A program made the position numbers and the translations under genes. A stretch of DNA of 64,000 bases from Alisma plantago-aquatica (lineage: Eukaryota; Streptophyta; Magnoliopsida; Alismatales; Alismataceae), in the NCBI GenBank assembly GCA_963693085.1, contig OY856414.1:263838001-263902000 (forward strand), written 5' to 3'. Of this stretch, positions 11,030 to 24,910 are shown piece by piece; positions within the stretch are counted from its first letter, which is position 1; each line of letters begins with the position of its first letter. The notes under the pieces were generated by a model. That model did no database searches, was not told the DNA's origin, and saw only the letters and a list, made by a program, of their open reading frames with translations.

Positions 11030-14000
11030 TGTAAAGACCAAGTCTCTACTATTAAACATGATAAACAAAAACACCAATGGTGTGGCAGCGGAAGAATTAA
11101 ATCTTGACTTTATTCAAAATGTATAAAGAGTACATTATAAAATTTTCCCAATTGGGAGTACAACTTTATACAAACAACTAGGATCTAGGTAGAGGAAGAC
11201 TTAACTAATACAACATTGTCTCCAAACAAACTATTTTAAAACATAAAAGCAACTATGACCATCTACTATATGTTCTTTCCTTCCAGACCTTATCCTTAGC
11301 CTTAGGTTCACCAAGCTTCCATGCGCACTCTGATCCTAACCTGGATGGTTGGGGTCATCCAACAAGAGAAAGATAAACAAGGTATGTGTTAAAAATAAAG
11401 TATTGGATAAGGAATATTCAACAACATAGCATAATAAAGGATTATCCATGTTACAAGAGATTAAGAGAATGAGATAGATAGTCAAATGAGAATAAGAGAA
11501 CTGCCATATACAATCACCACAATAATAAATCACATAGCATGAATATATTAAGACACAAAGTCATCTCAATGTAGGGTGAGGCACCTACCGGACCTCAACC
11601 AGGAGGAGAGGGGAAATAACATCCCAAACCTCAAAAATATATATAAAGGAGCAGGGGGACTAAAACCCCAGTGCCCGGCAGGAGGACTAAAACCTCAGTG
11701 CCATGTGGGTGGTTTGTACTCATGTACACTACATTGTCATTTGGCCTAAAATACATCATGCTTAAATAGTCACTTGGCAGTAAAGTGTAAAGTAACAAGA
11801 TAGCATTGGGAACAAAACCCAAATAATAAACAAGTAGGCCATCAAAGGCCACAACCATATCCAAGAGTTCTAAGAATTAAAAGAGTCAACAAGCTCCAAC
11901 ATTATACAATGTTCCAAATATTTCAAAAGGGATATGCCAACATAGGCAATAACAAGATTAAAGCATTTCCAAGTAAAGGAGGCAACATATGTAGTAGTAT
12001 GATTCAAGTGAATGAGCCACAATGGCATAAAATAAGTAAAGAGCCAATAAATGTAATTAGAAGGTTTACAAGGCTAGCACAATAATGATTGGGGTTGGAT
12101 AAAAGCCCAACTGAGAGTAGGTGTATTGCATATTTATCATCACATATATGAATAGAGTCCACATACTAGAATAGGATGCACATACCTGTTCTAGATTCAT
12201 TACCAATACTTTCACCAAGTTGATTGTATCACCATTCCATTTTTCCCTAGTTGCAAACATTACACATGTATTAGGTTACTTAAAGGTACTTTAAGTGTAA
12301 AATATCCATATTTATAAACCATGGGTAAAGACTTTGGATTTTGGTTCTGGAAATAGGTCCAAACGATCCCTAATAATTTTCTACTCGAGAAAACATATTT
12401 TATTGTCAAAAACGGAGTTAAAACACTATTATTATCATTTTACATCACCTTATACATTTAAATTAAGGTTTGAATTAATTATCAGGCTTATGATGGAAAA
12501 CAACGTTCAAATAAAAATTCGGATTCTACATATTTTTAGCTTTCCAACGAGTATTTATATATAATTTTCCGATAACCGAGCGATTTACTACGATTTAAAC
12601 AAAATGGACCAATCAGGAAAAAGATTCGTGGATGATAAAAGCAATTTAGCAAAAGTCTATAGTACCCTCAGCGAGAGAGCCACAGGAGGGCGCTCGGGGG
12701 CAAAATGGACATTTGTCCATCATCTTCAACCCCCGATCCCGCCCAGCCTTGCGGCGGGCTTCTCTCTTGCCCATTTGGGCGTTTTCGCAATACTCCACCA
12801 AACGAAGCGCAAAGGTACTCGAATCGAAGGTATTCGAACGAAGAACTCACCTAGCCGGTCGATTTCGATGCACGAGCCTCCTAGCAGCTGGGAGGAGCTC
12901 CGCAAGGTCTGCTGCAAAAGCTCCACGTCGGCGGCCAAACGTGCGTCCTCAGATGAAATCGGTGGTTTAGGCGAGTTTCTAAGGGTCCGACGAAGGCGTG
13001 TAGGGGGTTCTTTATAGTCGAGGTCAGGTATGTAGGCGTTTCGGAGGTGGCCGTGAGAGAGCCCGACCGGCGGCTGTTGTAGTTCCGGCTATGGTGTGTC
13101 TCACTGGTCGAGTGAGAGCTCAAACGATTCGGAGGATCGCTACGAACCTGAAGGCGAAGAGATATCGTAAAATGGTCGCGAAACGACGGAGAACGGAGCT
13201 GAGGAGTCGAGCTCGTTACCCATGTAACGGCTGGAGGTGGAAGACAAGCTCTAGGCCGTTGGATCGGGGTCGGGGCTCGCCTGAGCCACTGGATCAGAGT
13301 CCACGATGGACTCGAGCGGCCCTGTCGCGCGTGACAGACATTTAAGCCAAACTTTGGCTTAAATGATGTGCATAGCTATTAAATCGATGGCTATAATGTC
13401 ACATTTTAATGAAAACTTGTTTATTGCATTTGGAAGGTCAAATGAACTCCAAATGACCCCAAATTTTAACCCTAGGTTGCTAATGACGTCTAGATTCATG
13501 CTATACACTTAGATTTGCGTTTTACCCAACCTTTGGCATCCAAATAATTATTTTTATCATTAAAGCATATTTTAATATAATGCTAGAGAAATAAATTATG
13601 TGTTGCTTTTATAAGCAACCCTTGGTTCCCAAATTCGAGATTTGGAGCCCAAGAGTCCTCCTCTCACTTATTACATGTATTTTCAATCTTAATTAGTCCA
13701 TAATATGAGTGAGGTGTGAAGGTGGGTTATTTATTCACCATTTTAATTTACACTTTATTAAAAGTATATAAATCATTTTGAGGGGTCAAATGAATTCCAA
13801 AAATCACCAAATTTGGACCACATGCTCATATTAACATTTAGAACGAATTATATTTCACATTTATATCCAATAAGGCCCTTAATCAATATATTGTTCATTA
13901 AAGTGTATTTTAACACATTAAAAGGTGTGCATTATTATGAAATAACTATATTAATGCAATTAGTGAGTCAAATTCGAAGTGATACTAATATATGAGTATT

Positions 14001-14420
14001 AAGAGAAAAATATCAACATTTAAATATATTTTCACACATTTATCATTAAATTGGAGGAGAGAGAAAGTAAAGAGGTTAATATGCTCATAATTAATTCAAA
14101 TGCTTATTATTATTAATATATTTATCCAAAAAACTCCAAATTAATATTATCTAGTTATATTCTCACATAAAATTCCATCTTGCATTATTAGCCCTTAATT
14201 ATTACCTTAAGTGGGTTATTTGTGCAAACACCCCTCCATTATCATAAATGAGGGTAAATAGGTGATTTCAACATCAAATTGTGCTCAAATTGCACAAGGA
14301 GTCCAAAAATGATTAAAAGGGATGGGAAATTTATGGAAAAGGTCCAAATGGACTAAAAGGCAAAGAAAAGCTCAAAAGTGGGTAAATTGCAGGGAAGACC
14401 CTGAGTTTCAGCATGTTACA
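11030..14420 (-). repeat. 3' LTR of the non-coding Ty3-type element
   Basis: 3,391 bp. It is matched almost throughout by 16305-19654. It carries about 45 bp near its left end that the other LTR lacks. A GC-rich block at about 12600-13330 contrasts with AT-rich surroundings. A minus-strand TATAAA lies at 13011-13016. Short open frames within it are mirrored in the other LTR and are not taken as genes. Confidence 0.9.
13340..13364. other. perfect 12-bp-arm palindrome in the LTR
   Basis: Arms ATTTAAGCCAAA and its complement surround a single C. The same palindrome is present at 18573-18597 in the partner LTR. It lies about 330 bp upstream of the likely TATA box in element orientation. Confidence 0.85.
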
Positions 14421-16304
14421 ACACACCACCCCTTAAAGATGATTTCGTCCCCGAAATCACAACAAGAGGAAAGAGAGGGTGAGTGTGCAACAACCCAACC
14501 TTAAACACTAGGTTATAACCCTTAATCTAGGGTACCACATAAATCTACATAAGTCAGGTGTTACTAAGGTTTCCACAAAGCCCACAACTTTTTATTAAAC
14601 TTAAACTAACATTTTTGCCTTATTAATATAATCTACATCATGAAGAGGTAACATATCTATTATACTATCACTTGTGCCACATTTTATTCAAACCATTATA
14701 TCTCAATATGTGTATTTCCCTCATCAAGGGTTTTAGGCACAATTAGGGTTTACAAAGCCATTACAACATATATTAATGTATTAGGTCAAAAACCTTAATA
14801 ACATGAATTAATTTTCCATTATCCTTTTAAAACTATCATGTAGAATTATCACAAATTATTTTGTAGAAAAGGTTAATATTATCCAACAAGTTATTCAGCC
14901 TATAGTAATTCCAAATAATGTTCATATTACACCTTTCATACCATCTTTTTATACTCATCTTAATGACATCATTAATCATTTTCGTCCATTACACTTCATA
15001 TTATGAATTATACATATTTTACATCACATAAGGCATTTATGAATATTTATGTGAATCTGATTATTCATTATCATATTTGAGTCATTATATTCATTTTAGT
15101 GAATATGATGTAACACATTAAATATTAATGAATTAATTCATATATCAAATTATGATGAGGTGTTCATTAGAGAACAAGGTGATGTACCTTATATATATAT
15201 ATTGGTAACTTAGTGACTAAAATCCATTTACATGCATTAAGGTATATTATGTGATGATGACACCTAATGTCATTAATGTATCATGAAAGGCATTAAGGGT
15301 ATATATATGCATATGTTGTCAAGGCTAGATGATTACATATTAGGGTTTAGGTCAACATGATCATTACATGTTAAAGCATACTTAGGGTGTATTATCCATA
15401 CACATTTTACCATTAGGGTGACATATTCAAAACTATGTATATTCACTTATTAATAATTAATGATTATGTGCATCAAGAGTATATTAAGGTTCAAGCATAT
15501 GGATTATATGACTTATTCATTATTTATAATCAAACAAGATGAATTACAAGCATATTAGGTTTGTTCAACACTAAACATATAAGCTCACTAATCCCATATC
15601 CAAGGAGTTAGAGTTTCTTGATTTCAAGGCATTGAGGGACTCCAACCCCCTTAAAGAGGATTTCGTCCTCGAAATCAACAACTCCAAAACCTATCAAGGT
15701 ACTAACACTACCTTTCCACTCAAAGGGTGACTAAGTCAAACTATTTTAAGGGTATAAGATCCAACATTAAAAGTCTTACTAAAATCTATCTTCCAACTCA
15801 AGGTATAGCATACGGTTCACTAAACCTTAAACATGGAAATCTAAGGCTCATATAAGATACTTAGGGATTACAAGATGATTTTTGTTTGAGAAAAGAAATC
15901 AAATCATCATATAAGAGTTATAAAGGTTACTCAACAATAAGGTAATGTCTAAAGGTAGACTATTTCGAGCTGTCTGTTTCAGATCAGGCCAGGCCAGGTC
16001 ATATGAGCTCAGGAGTCCTCGTGACCAAGCTAGTGGGGCGGAGGAAAATATTGCCAGCCCCCAAGCTCTGACCCTTTCTAGACACCATCACTTTCAACTT
16101 CTTGCTCTAGTAGCTTCTCAATAGACAATTCACCAAAAAGTTGACAAATTTTATTTTTAATTAATTGTTATTAGGATACTAAATCTAACTTTCATGCTAG
16201 GTCAACTCTAAGGTGAAAAACTAACTAAAGGGAAACTATATCCTCTAGGGAGACAATTTTGAACTAGTCAAGAATCTGACTAACTTGATGCTCTGATACC
16301 ATGC
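14421..16304 (-). other. internal region of the non-coding Ty3-type element
   Basis: No coding frame above background is visible. Next to the 3' LTR the minus strand reads a polypurine tract (AAGGGGTGGTG) preceded by GGACGAAATCATC. A second similar site, GAGGACGAAATCCTC then AAGGGGG, occurs at about 15650-15680. Two polypurine-like sites suggest an internal rearrangement or a remnant of another element. The primer-binding site is at 16290-16301. Confidence 0.65.
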
Positions 16305-19300
16305 TGTAAAGACCAAGTCTCTACTATTAAATCTTGACTTTATTCAAAATGTATAAAGAGTACATTATCAAATTTTCCCAATTGGGAGTACAACTTTATA
16401 CAAACAACTAGGATCTAGGTAGAGGAAGACTTAACTAATACAACATTGTCTCCAAACAAACTATTTTAAAACATAAAAGCAACTATGACCATCTACTATA
16501 TGTTCTTTCCTTCCAGACCTTATCCTTAGCCTTAGGTTCACCAAGCTTCCATGCGCACTCTGATCCTAACCTGGATGGTTGGGGTCATCCAGCAAGAGAA
16601 AGATAAACAAGGTATGTGTTAAAAATAAAGTATTGGATAAGGAATATTCAACAACATAGCATAATAAAGGATTATCCATGTTACAAGAGATTAAGAGAAT
16701 GAGATCGATAGTCAAATGAGAATAAGAGAACTGCCATATACAATCACCACAATAATAAATCACATATCATGAATATATTAAGACACAAAGTCATATCAAT
16801 GTAGGGTGAGGCACCTACCAGACCTCAACCAGGAGGAGAGGGGAAATAACATCCCAAACCTCAAAAATATATATAAAGGGGCAGGGGGACTAAAACCCCA
16901 GTGCCCGGCAGGAGGACTAAAACCTCAGTGCCCTGTGGGTGGTTTGTACTCATGTACACTACATTGTCATTTGGCCTAAAATACATCATGCTTAAATAGT
17001 CACTTGGCAGTAAAGTGTAAAGTAACAAGATAGCATTGGGAACAAAACCCAAATAATAAACAAGTAGGCCATCAAAGGCCACAACCATATCCAAGAGTTC
17101 CAAGAATTAAAAGAGTCAACAAGCTCCAACATTATACAATGTTCCAAATATTTCAAAAGGGATATGCCAACATAGGCAATAACAAGATTAAAGCATTTCC
17201 AAGTAAAGGAGGCAACATATGTAGTAGCATGATTCAAGTGAATGAGCCACAATGGCATAAAATAAGTAAAGAGCCAATAAATGTAATTAGAAGGTTTACA
17301 AGGCTAGCACAATAATGATTGGGGTTGGATAAAAGCCCAACTGAGAGTAGGTGTATTGCATATTTATCATCACATATATGAATAGAGTCCACATACTAGA
17401 ATAGGATGCACATACCTGTTCTAGATTCATTACCAATACTTTCACCAAGTTGATTGTATCACCATTCCATTTTTCCCTAGTTGCAAACATTACACATGTA
17501 TTAGGTTACTTAAAGGTACTTTAAGTGTAAAATATCTATATTTATAAACCATGGGTAAAGGCTTTGGATTTTGGTTCTGGAAATAGGTCCAAACGATCCC
17601 TAATAATTTTCTACTCGAGAAAACATATTTTATTGTCAAAAACGGAGTTAAAACACTATTATTATCATTTTACATCACTTTATACATTTAAATTAAGGTT
17701 TGAATTAATTATCAGGATTATGATGGAAAACAACGTTCAAATAAAAATTCGGATTCTACATGTTTTTAGCTTTCCAACGAGTATTTATATGTAATTTTCC
17801 GACAACCGAGCGATTTACTACGATTTAAACAAAATAGACCAATCAGGAAAAAGATTCGTGGATGATAAAAGCAATTTAGCAAAAGTCTATAGTACCCTCA
17901 GCGAGAGAGCAGCCACAGGAGGGCGCTCGGGGGCAAAATGGACATTTGTCCATCATCTTCAACCCCCGATACCGCCCAGCCTTGCGGCGGGCTTCTCTCT
18001 TGCCCATTTGGGCGTTTTCGCAATACTCTGCCAAACAAAGTGCAAAGGTACTCGAATCGAAGGTATTCGAACGAAGAACTCACCTAGGCGGTCGATTTCG
18101 ATGCACGAGCCTCCTAGAAGCTGGGAGGAGCTCCGCAAGGTCTGCTGCAAAAGCTCCACATCGGCGGCCAAACGTGCGTCCTCGGATGGAATCGGTGGTT
18201 TAGGCGAGTTTCTAAGGGTCCGACGAAGGCGTGTAGGGGGTTCTTTATAGTCGAGGTCAGGTATGGAGGCGTTTCGGAGGTGGCCGTGAGAGAGCCCGAC
18301 CGGCGGCTGTTGTCGTTCCGGCTACGGTGTGTCTCACTGGTCGAGTGAGAGCTCAAACGATTCGGGGGATCGCTACGAACCTGTAGGTGAAGAGATCTCA
18401 TAAAATGGTCGCTAAACGACGGAGAACGGAGCTGAGGAGTCGAGCTCGTTACCCATGTAACGGCCGGAGGTGGAAGACAAGCTCTAGGCCGTTGGATCGG
18501 GGTCGGGGCTCGCCTGAGCCACTGGATCAGAGTCCACGATGGACCCGAGCGGCCCTGTCGCGCGTGACAGACATTTAAGCCAAACTTTGGCTTAAATGAT
18601 GTGCATAGCTATTAAATCGATGGCTATAATGTCACATTTTAATGAAAACTTGTTTATTGCATTTGGAAGGTCAAATGAACAGCAAATGACCCCAAATTTT
18701 AACCCTAGGTTGCTAATGACGTCTAGATTCATGCTATACACTTAGATTTGCATTTTACCCAACCTTTGGCATCCAAATAATTATTTTTATCATTAAAGCA
18801 TATTTTAATATAATGCTAGAGAAATAAATTATGTGTTGCTTTTATAAGCAACCCTTGGTTCCCAAATTCGAGATTTGGAGTCTAAGAGTCCTCCTCTCAC
18901 TTATTACATGTATTTTCAATCTTAATTAGTCCATAATATGAGTGAGGTGTGAAGGTGGGTTATTTATTCACCATTTTAATTTACACTTTATTAAAAGTAT
19001 ATAAAATCATTTTGAGGGGTCAAATGAATTCCAAAAATCACCAAATTTGGACCACATGCTCATATTAACATTTAGAACGAATTATATTTCGAATTTATAT
19101 CCAATAAGGCCCTTAATTAATATATTGTTCATTAAAGTGTATTTTAACACATTAAAAGGTGTGCATTATTATGAAATAACTATATTAATGCAATTAGTGA
19201 GTCAAATTCAAAGTGATACTTATATATGAGTATTAAGAGCAAAATATCAACCTTTAAATATATTTTCACACATTTATCATTAAATTGGAGGAGAGAGAAA

Positions 19301-19654
19301 GTAAAGAGGTTAATATGCTCATAATTAATTCAAATGCTTATTATTATTAATATATTTATCCAAAAAACTCCAAATTAATATTATCTAGTTATATTCTCAC
19401 ATAAAATTCCATCTTGCATTATTATCCCTTAATTATTACCTTAAGTGGGTTATTTGTGCAAACACCCCTCCATTATCATAAATGAGGGTAAATAGGTGAT
19501 TTCAACATCAAATTGTGCTCAAATTGCACAAGGAGTCCAAAAATGATTAAAAAGGATGGGAAATTTATGGAAAAGGTCCAAATGGACTAAAAGGCAAAGA
19601 AAAGCTCAAAAGTGGGTAAATTGCAGGGAAGACCTTGAGTTTCAGTATGTTACA
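16305..19654 (-). repeat. 5' LTR of the non-coding Ty3-type element
   Basis: 3,350 bp, matching 11030-14420 with few visible substitutions. About 45 bp present near the start of the other LTR are missing here between two ATTAAA motifs. A minus-strand TATAAA is at 18244-18249. Confidence 0.9.
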
Positions 19655-20400
19655 GATAATGTGCCCTCAATATCATATATTGATTCACATGTGCATGCAC
19701 ATGCGTTTCTCAGACTCGCTTGTCAAGTGGCCAGGATATCAATCTCCAGTAGGAGGGACAAACCCATCTTTATCACTCACAGTCAGTCCCCATGTGTCAA
19801 AGGTACCCAGTCATCACCTTAATGGCAACCCGTATTTTGAGATTACGTTTGATGATGTCAAAGTATACCCAAGGACATGTGATGAGTGTAGTGATTTTAG
19901 GTCTAAGAACCACAATCACCACCTTCACTATGAGAGATGACTATAACCAGCAATGATGGTTTTCATGTGTCATTCTCAAGGTTGGTCTATTCAACACACA
20001 ATTCTCTAACATGTATCTGTGTCCTTCATTTGATATTTCCATATCATGACTAATGAGATTTTGTCATCAACCAACCCACACTCCAGTCTTATGTGTTACT
20101 AGTGTCTATCCACCTTTCAGAGTAGCAACCAACTAGGGACATAATAAGAATGTACATACTCTTAGCATTCGTATGATCTCGTTCTCCAAGTCATGTACTT
20201 GAAGACATACATAATTGAGTATAGTCCTTCTTTAGACATTCATAATGTTTCCTTATTATCTCTTAACTGAATGAAATAGAATGAATTAGAAGCTTGCCTT
20301 TATGATTATAATCAAATCCTTTATGGTATATGCCATGTTAGCCATCAAATGATTGGCTCTTTGGGCATACCTTTACCAACACAAATTACACCCAAATCTC
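19655..20400. other. probable Copia-type LTR sequence, right piece
   Basis: This continues 9781-11029 after the inserted element. No gene or structured element is recognised, apart from the GATAA duplication at its left edge. Confidence 0.35.
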
Positions 20401-20439
20401 ATGTGATTATTCAATGTTTGTGTGCCATACACCTCAAGG

Positions 20440-21260
20440 GCGAGCCATACTACTCATGTCTTTGGATGACATGATCATCACAAGAGATGATGGAATGGGA
20501 ATCAATGAATTACAACATTACCTTTCTAAATAATTTCATATGAAGGACCTTGGACAATTTCACTACTTTTATAGGCCTAGAGATTGTTCATGGGAAGAAA
20601 GGAATTCTGGTCTCTCAGCAAAAATATACATTAGACATCATCAAGCGTGCTAAAATATCTGAGTTATGGGATGTAGACACACCTCTTGAACTTCATATGA
20701 AATTACGCCCAACTGATAGTGAGCCATTACCTGATCCCACAAGGTATTGTCAGCTAGTAGGACAACTACTATACTTGTGTATCACTAGGCCAGATATTCA
20801 ACAGGATGTTAGCATTGTATCACAATTTTTACCTTCTTCATGAGTGCCCACTATGCTGCTGTACTCCGTGTCATACACTACATATGAGGAATAATCATGT
20901 GGTCTCTACTCATAAGCTCTTCTTCCAACCTTATCCTACGTGCATACACTGATGCTGACCGGGCTGGATGCCAACCACTAGATGCTCCACCACTAATTTT
21001 TGTCTTCTTCTTGGTGATTCTTCAGTATTCTGGAGGAGAAACAAATATATATTGTATCTCTTTCTTCCACTAAGACAAAGTATACAACAATGTGTGACAC
21101 CACTCAAGAAATAGTACACATTCATTGGTTTCTAAGTGATATGAGAGTTATCATTTTTGACACACACCTATGTTAGTGACAACAAGAGGACCATACAAAT
21201 TGCTAGTGATCTAGTTTTTCACGCGAGAAAAATCGAGACTACAAACCTCATAAAAAAGAG
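20440..21260 (+). pseudogene. Copia reverse transcriptase/RNase H fragment
   Basis: The plus-strand reading starts at a damaged catalytic box (SLDDMIIT in place of YVDDMIIT). It continues through a stop into FIGLEIVHGKKGILVSQQKY, LYLCITRPDIQQDVSIVSQF, and after frameshifts into the RNase H segments AYTDADRAGCQP and RRNKYILYLFLPL-like broken text. It ends near SDLVFHARKIETTN. These are consecutive landmarks of Copia pol. Only the 3' third of pol is present; gag, protease and integrase are absent. It is not a host gene. Confidence 0.85.
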
Positions 21261-21522
21261 TCAAGTGTCGACTCCATAAAGTCTTTTGCTTCATTTTTCT
21301 AGGAAAATTGTCCCAAAGTTTACTTTTTAGCCCCAGTTTCTTTAGTTTTTACAACCAACACTCTAAATTTTACATCAATTTCTATGAACAGTTAAAACTA
21401 ACAATGTAGACTTATTATTGTAGCATCTCCCACTTCTACATCACTTTTCAACTTATACAAGAGGATTTAAAAAATCAATGTACGTACAACCTCTCTGTGT
21501 AATAGTATGATAGTGTAAAACA

Positions 21523-21646
<124 letters not shown>

Positions 21647-22079
21647 CATAGTTGTTGAGGCACCCAAAGGGGGTTCGCCTAGCCTCTCACCTATCTAAAA
21701 TTGAAAATGGATGCCTGGACGAGCGCCTAGAACCACCTAGAACCACCTGGGCAACCGCCTAAGGGCACCTGAGGAGTCTAGACAGCTTTTTTCCCTATTT
21801 TTTATATTTTGGATGATGTCATTCTAACATATACTTGACATATCTAAGTTCTTTTTAGGCTTTTTTAGCTGCTATCTCACTCGTACATTACAATCTAGGG
21901 TGTAGATCGTAAAATATACACATAATTACCTTATACATGTGATATATGTTGTATGATACATATGTATAATATACAAAAAAATAAAAAATATGACAACGCC
22001 TAGGCCTCCGCCTAGGCAGTCTAGGCGGGCTAGGTTCCCAGCCAAAGCATACCACCGCCTGGCTGCCTTGAAAACTATG
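21647..22079. mobile_element. hAT-type MITE, CCTAGGCG family, between microsatellites
   Basis: The terminal inverted repeats are CATAGTTGTTGAGGC on the left and CATAGTTTTCAAGGC read from the right. Both ends carry repeated CGCCTAG/CCTAGGCG words, and the middle is AT-rich. It is 433 bp with no coding capacity. The 8-bp flanks do not match (TA-rich on the left, CT run on the right), perhaps because both are microsatellites that have changed. Assignment to hAT rests on relatives at 27958 and 58294. Confidence 0.7.
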
Positions 22080-23310
<1,231 letters not shown>

Positions 23311-24053
23311 TATATATATATACACACATATATATATATAAGCTACCTGATAAGTAAGAAACTACTTATTTTAGTTTTATGCTCAATTTTTTCCACCCAT
23401 TCTTCTAAAATCTTAATAAGTAAATTAAATATGAAAAAATTTAGAATGCTTTTTCCCCTTCTTATGTTTTTTGTAATAAAACAATTTCTCTCTTAAAGAC
23501 ACGAACGTTACATTTCTTCCAATAACATGTATTCTCTGTGCTCTTTCTTCCCACCTTTTTTCCCCTTCTCTGTCTCTCTTGACTCAAATCAACTTTTAAA
23601 CAAACCATGAACCATTATCAAAATCTCCTAGGTACTCTGATAAAAATGCTACTCGTTTCAAGATACTCTTTCAATTTAGAACCACACCCTCTTCCCTCAC
23701 TTTCACTTATCCGTGCCACTCTTCAATTAACACAATTTTACAACACCATCACTTCAATTAATAATCATAAGTAAACCTTTCTCCATGCTCTATCATCCTC
23801 GAGTTTACCCTTTCTTTTTATATTATGTCCCCATTTCCCACCAATTATTTGTATATATCTTCTATAACATTCACCTAGAAAAATATAATATATATCAAAT
23901 GCAAGACTTTAATTTTTGAGTTCTAACATCTAGTACCTCTACAACTCTACTGCCCTAAAAATCAAAACATATAACTCTCTCAAATCCCTTATATCTTCGT
24001 AATTCAAATAGATTCATATGACCTACAAATAAGTTTAATACAATTTTTACTAT
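23311..24053. other. AT-rich upstream stretch, no gene seen
   Basis: TA and ACAC runs at the left edge, then unstructured AT-rich sequence. No reading frame, RNA gene or element ends are recognised. Confidence 0.5.
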
Positions 24054-24055
24054 TA

Positions 24056-24454
24056 GGGCACGTTTGTTTTGCTGTAAACAGCTGGACTGGATTGTATTTC
24101 GTCATCCAACAACAAAGATATTAGGTTTGGTTAGCATGACAATCGAAATTGTCATTATGCTGCACTTTTCTTAGACTGCGTTAATGCTGGATAGCATTGT
24201 CCATCTCAAAACGGCCGGACGCCGTCATCCAGCGCGCCGAGCACGTTTTTTCTTTTACGGCCGGTGTGTGTAGAGCAAAGATTTCTCATGGGACGGGACA
24301 TCGAGTCAGGCAAATTGCTTAAGTGGAATACAATTAAACCAAACCTAAACTTTTATTTGCAGGACTTCTCAAAATCAGAAGTTTACAAAATCTAGGATCA
24401 CGTGAGTCCTGCATTTATATAAATCCAGTTAGATCCTGCTAATCAAACATGTCC
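24056..24454. mobile_element. MITE with GGGCACGTTTG ends, upstream of PSB33
   Basis: The left end GGGCACGTTTGTTTTGC matches the complement of the right end (GGACATGTTTGATTAGC). TA lies on both sides. The length is 399 bp with no coding. The ends resemble Tourist-like (PIF/Harbinger) MITEs; the target duplication is ambiguous between TA and a trinucleotide. It ends about 300 bp before the TATA box of the PSB33 gene and carries a CACGTG G-box at 24399-24404. Confidence 0.7.
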
Positions 24455-24579
24455 TAAATGAAAACAATTAACTATTTCGTTTGTCCGATCAAAATGTGTT
24501 ATTCAATAAATTCAATGTCCGCTTTGGCAAAATAACGGAGCATAAATAAACAATTTAATAATGTTCTTCACCTGTATGA

Positions 24580-24585
24580 CACGTG
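24580..24585. promoter_or_regulatory. G-box CACGTG (in ACACGTGT)
   Basis: A palindromic ACACGTGT about 170 bp upstream of the TATA box. G-boxes are known light and ABA response sites and would suit a photosynthesis gene. Function is inferred. Confidence 0.5.
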
Positions 24586-24752
24586 TTTCTATCTTTAACG
24601 AATTTGCTTTTAGACGCTTCAATAATGAAAAATAAAACGGTACACGTTCATACTTTTGCCCTATAACCACACATTCCTTCCTAATGACATTCTTTAGGAG
24701 GTGGTGACTGGCGAGGAAGATCCCACGCCGCGCCGTTCAGTTTGCGCGCCCA

Positions 24753-24761
24753 TTTATAAAA
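24753..24761 (+). promoter_or_regulatory. TATA box of PSB33 (TTTATAAAA)
   Basis: TTTATAAAA follows a GC-rich stretch and lies 150 bp before the PSB33 start codon. This predicts transcription start near 24785 and a leader of about 125 nt. The next good TATA-like site is farther away. Confidence 0.6.
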
Positions 24762-24828
24762 CCATCCTCACGTAATCCTGCGCGTTTCTGTAAACATTAT
24801 CACCACCTGTCACTCATTTTTAGTGGCC

Positions 24829-24906
24829 ATGGGAGAACACATACAACCCCTCTCTCAGACCCCTGCCACCACTTCCCCCTGTCACAGCGGTACAGCCCCT
24901 CCCTAA
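24829..24906 (+). other. upstream ORF, 25 codons, in the PSB33 leader
   Basis: ATG at 24829 has a strong context (GCCATGG, G at -3 and +4). It reads 25 codons (starts MGEHIQPLSQ) to TAA at 24904-24906, four bases before the main ATG. The main ATG at 24911 has T at -3. If transcription starts at the predicted site, ribosomes would meet this ORF first. Confidence 0.5.
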
Positions 24907-24910
24907 TTAC

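Larger units (their letters stand above)
11030..19654 (-). mobile_element. non-coding Ty3-type LTR element, complete, TSD GATAA
   Basis: Two LTRs (11030-14420 and 16305-19654) begin TGTAAAGACC and end in GTTACA. They enclose only 1.9 kb of internal sequence with no gag or pol reading frame. A primer-binding site for initiator tRNA-Met lies at 16290-16301 on the minus strand. Exact 5-bp target duplications GATAA flank the element (11025-11029 and 19655-19659). This is the layout of a large non-autonomous retrotransposon derivative that depends on enzymes from a relative. The LTRs look closely similar by eye, so the insertion is probably young. Confidence 0.9.

Noticed and set aside
12604..13345. 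Several open frames of 60-137 codons, mirrored at 17858-18578
   Set aside because: They lie in the GC-rich part of both LTR copies, overlap in several frames, and differ in length between copies. They look like composition effects.
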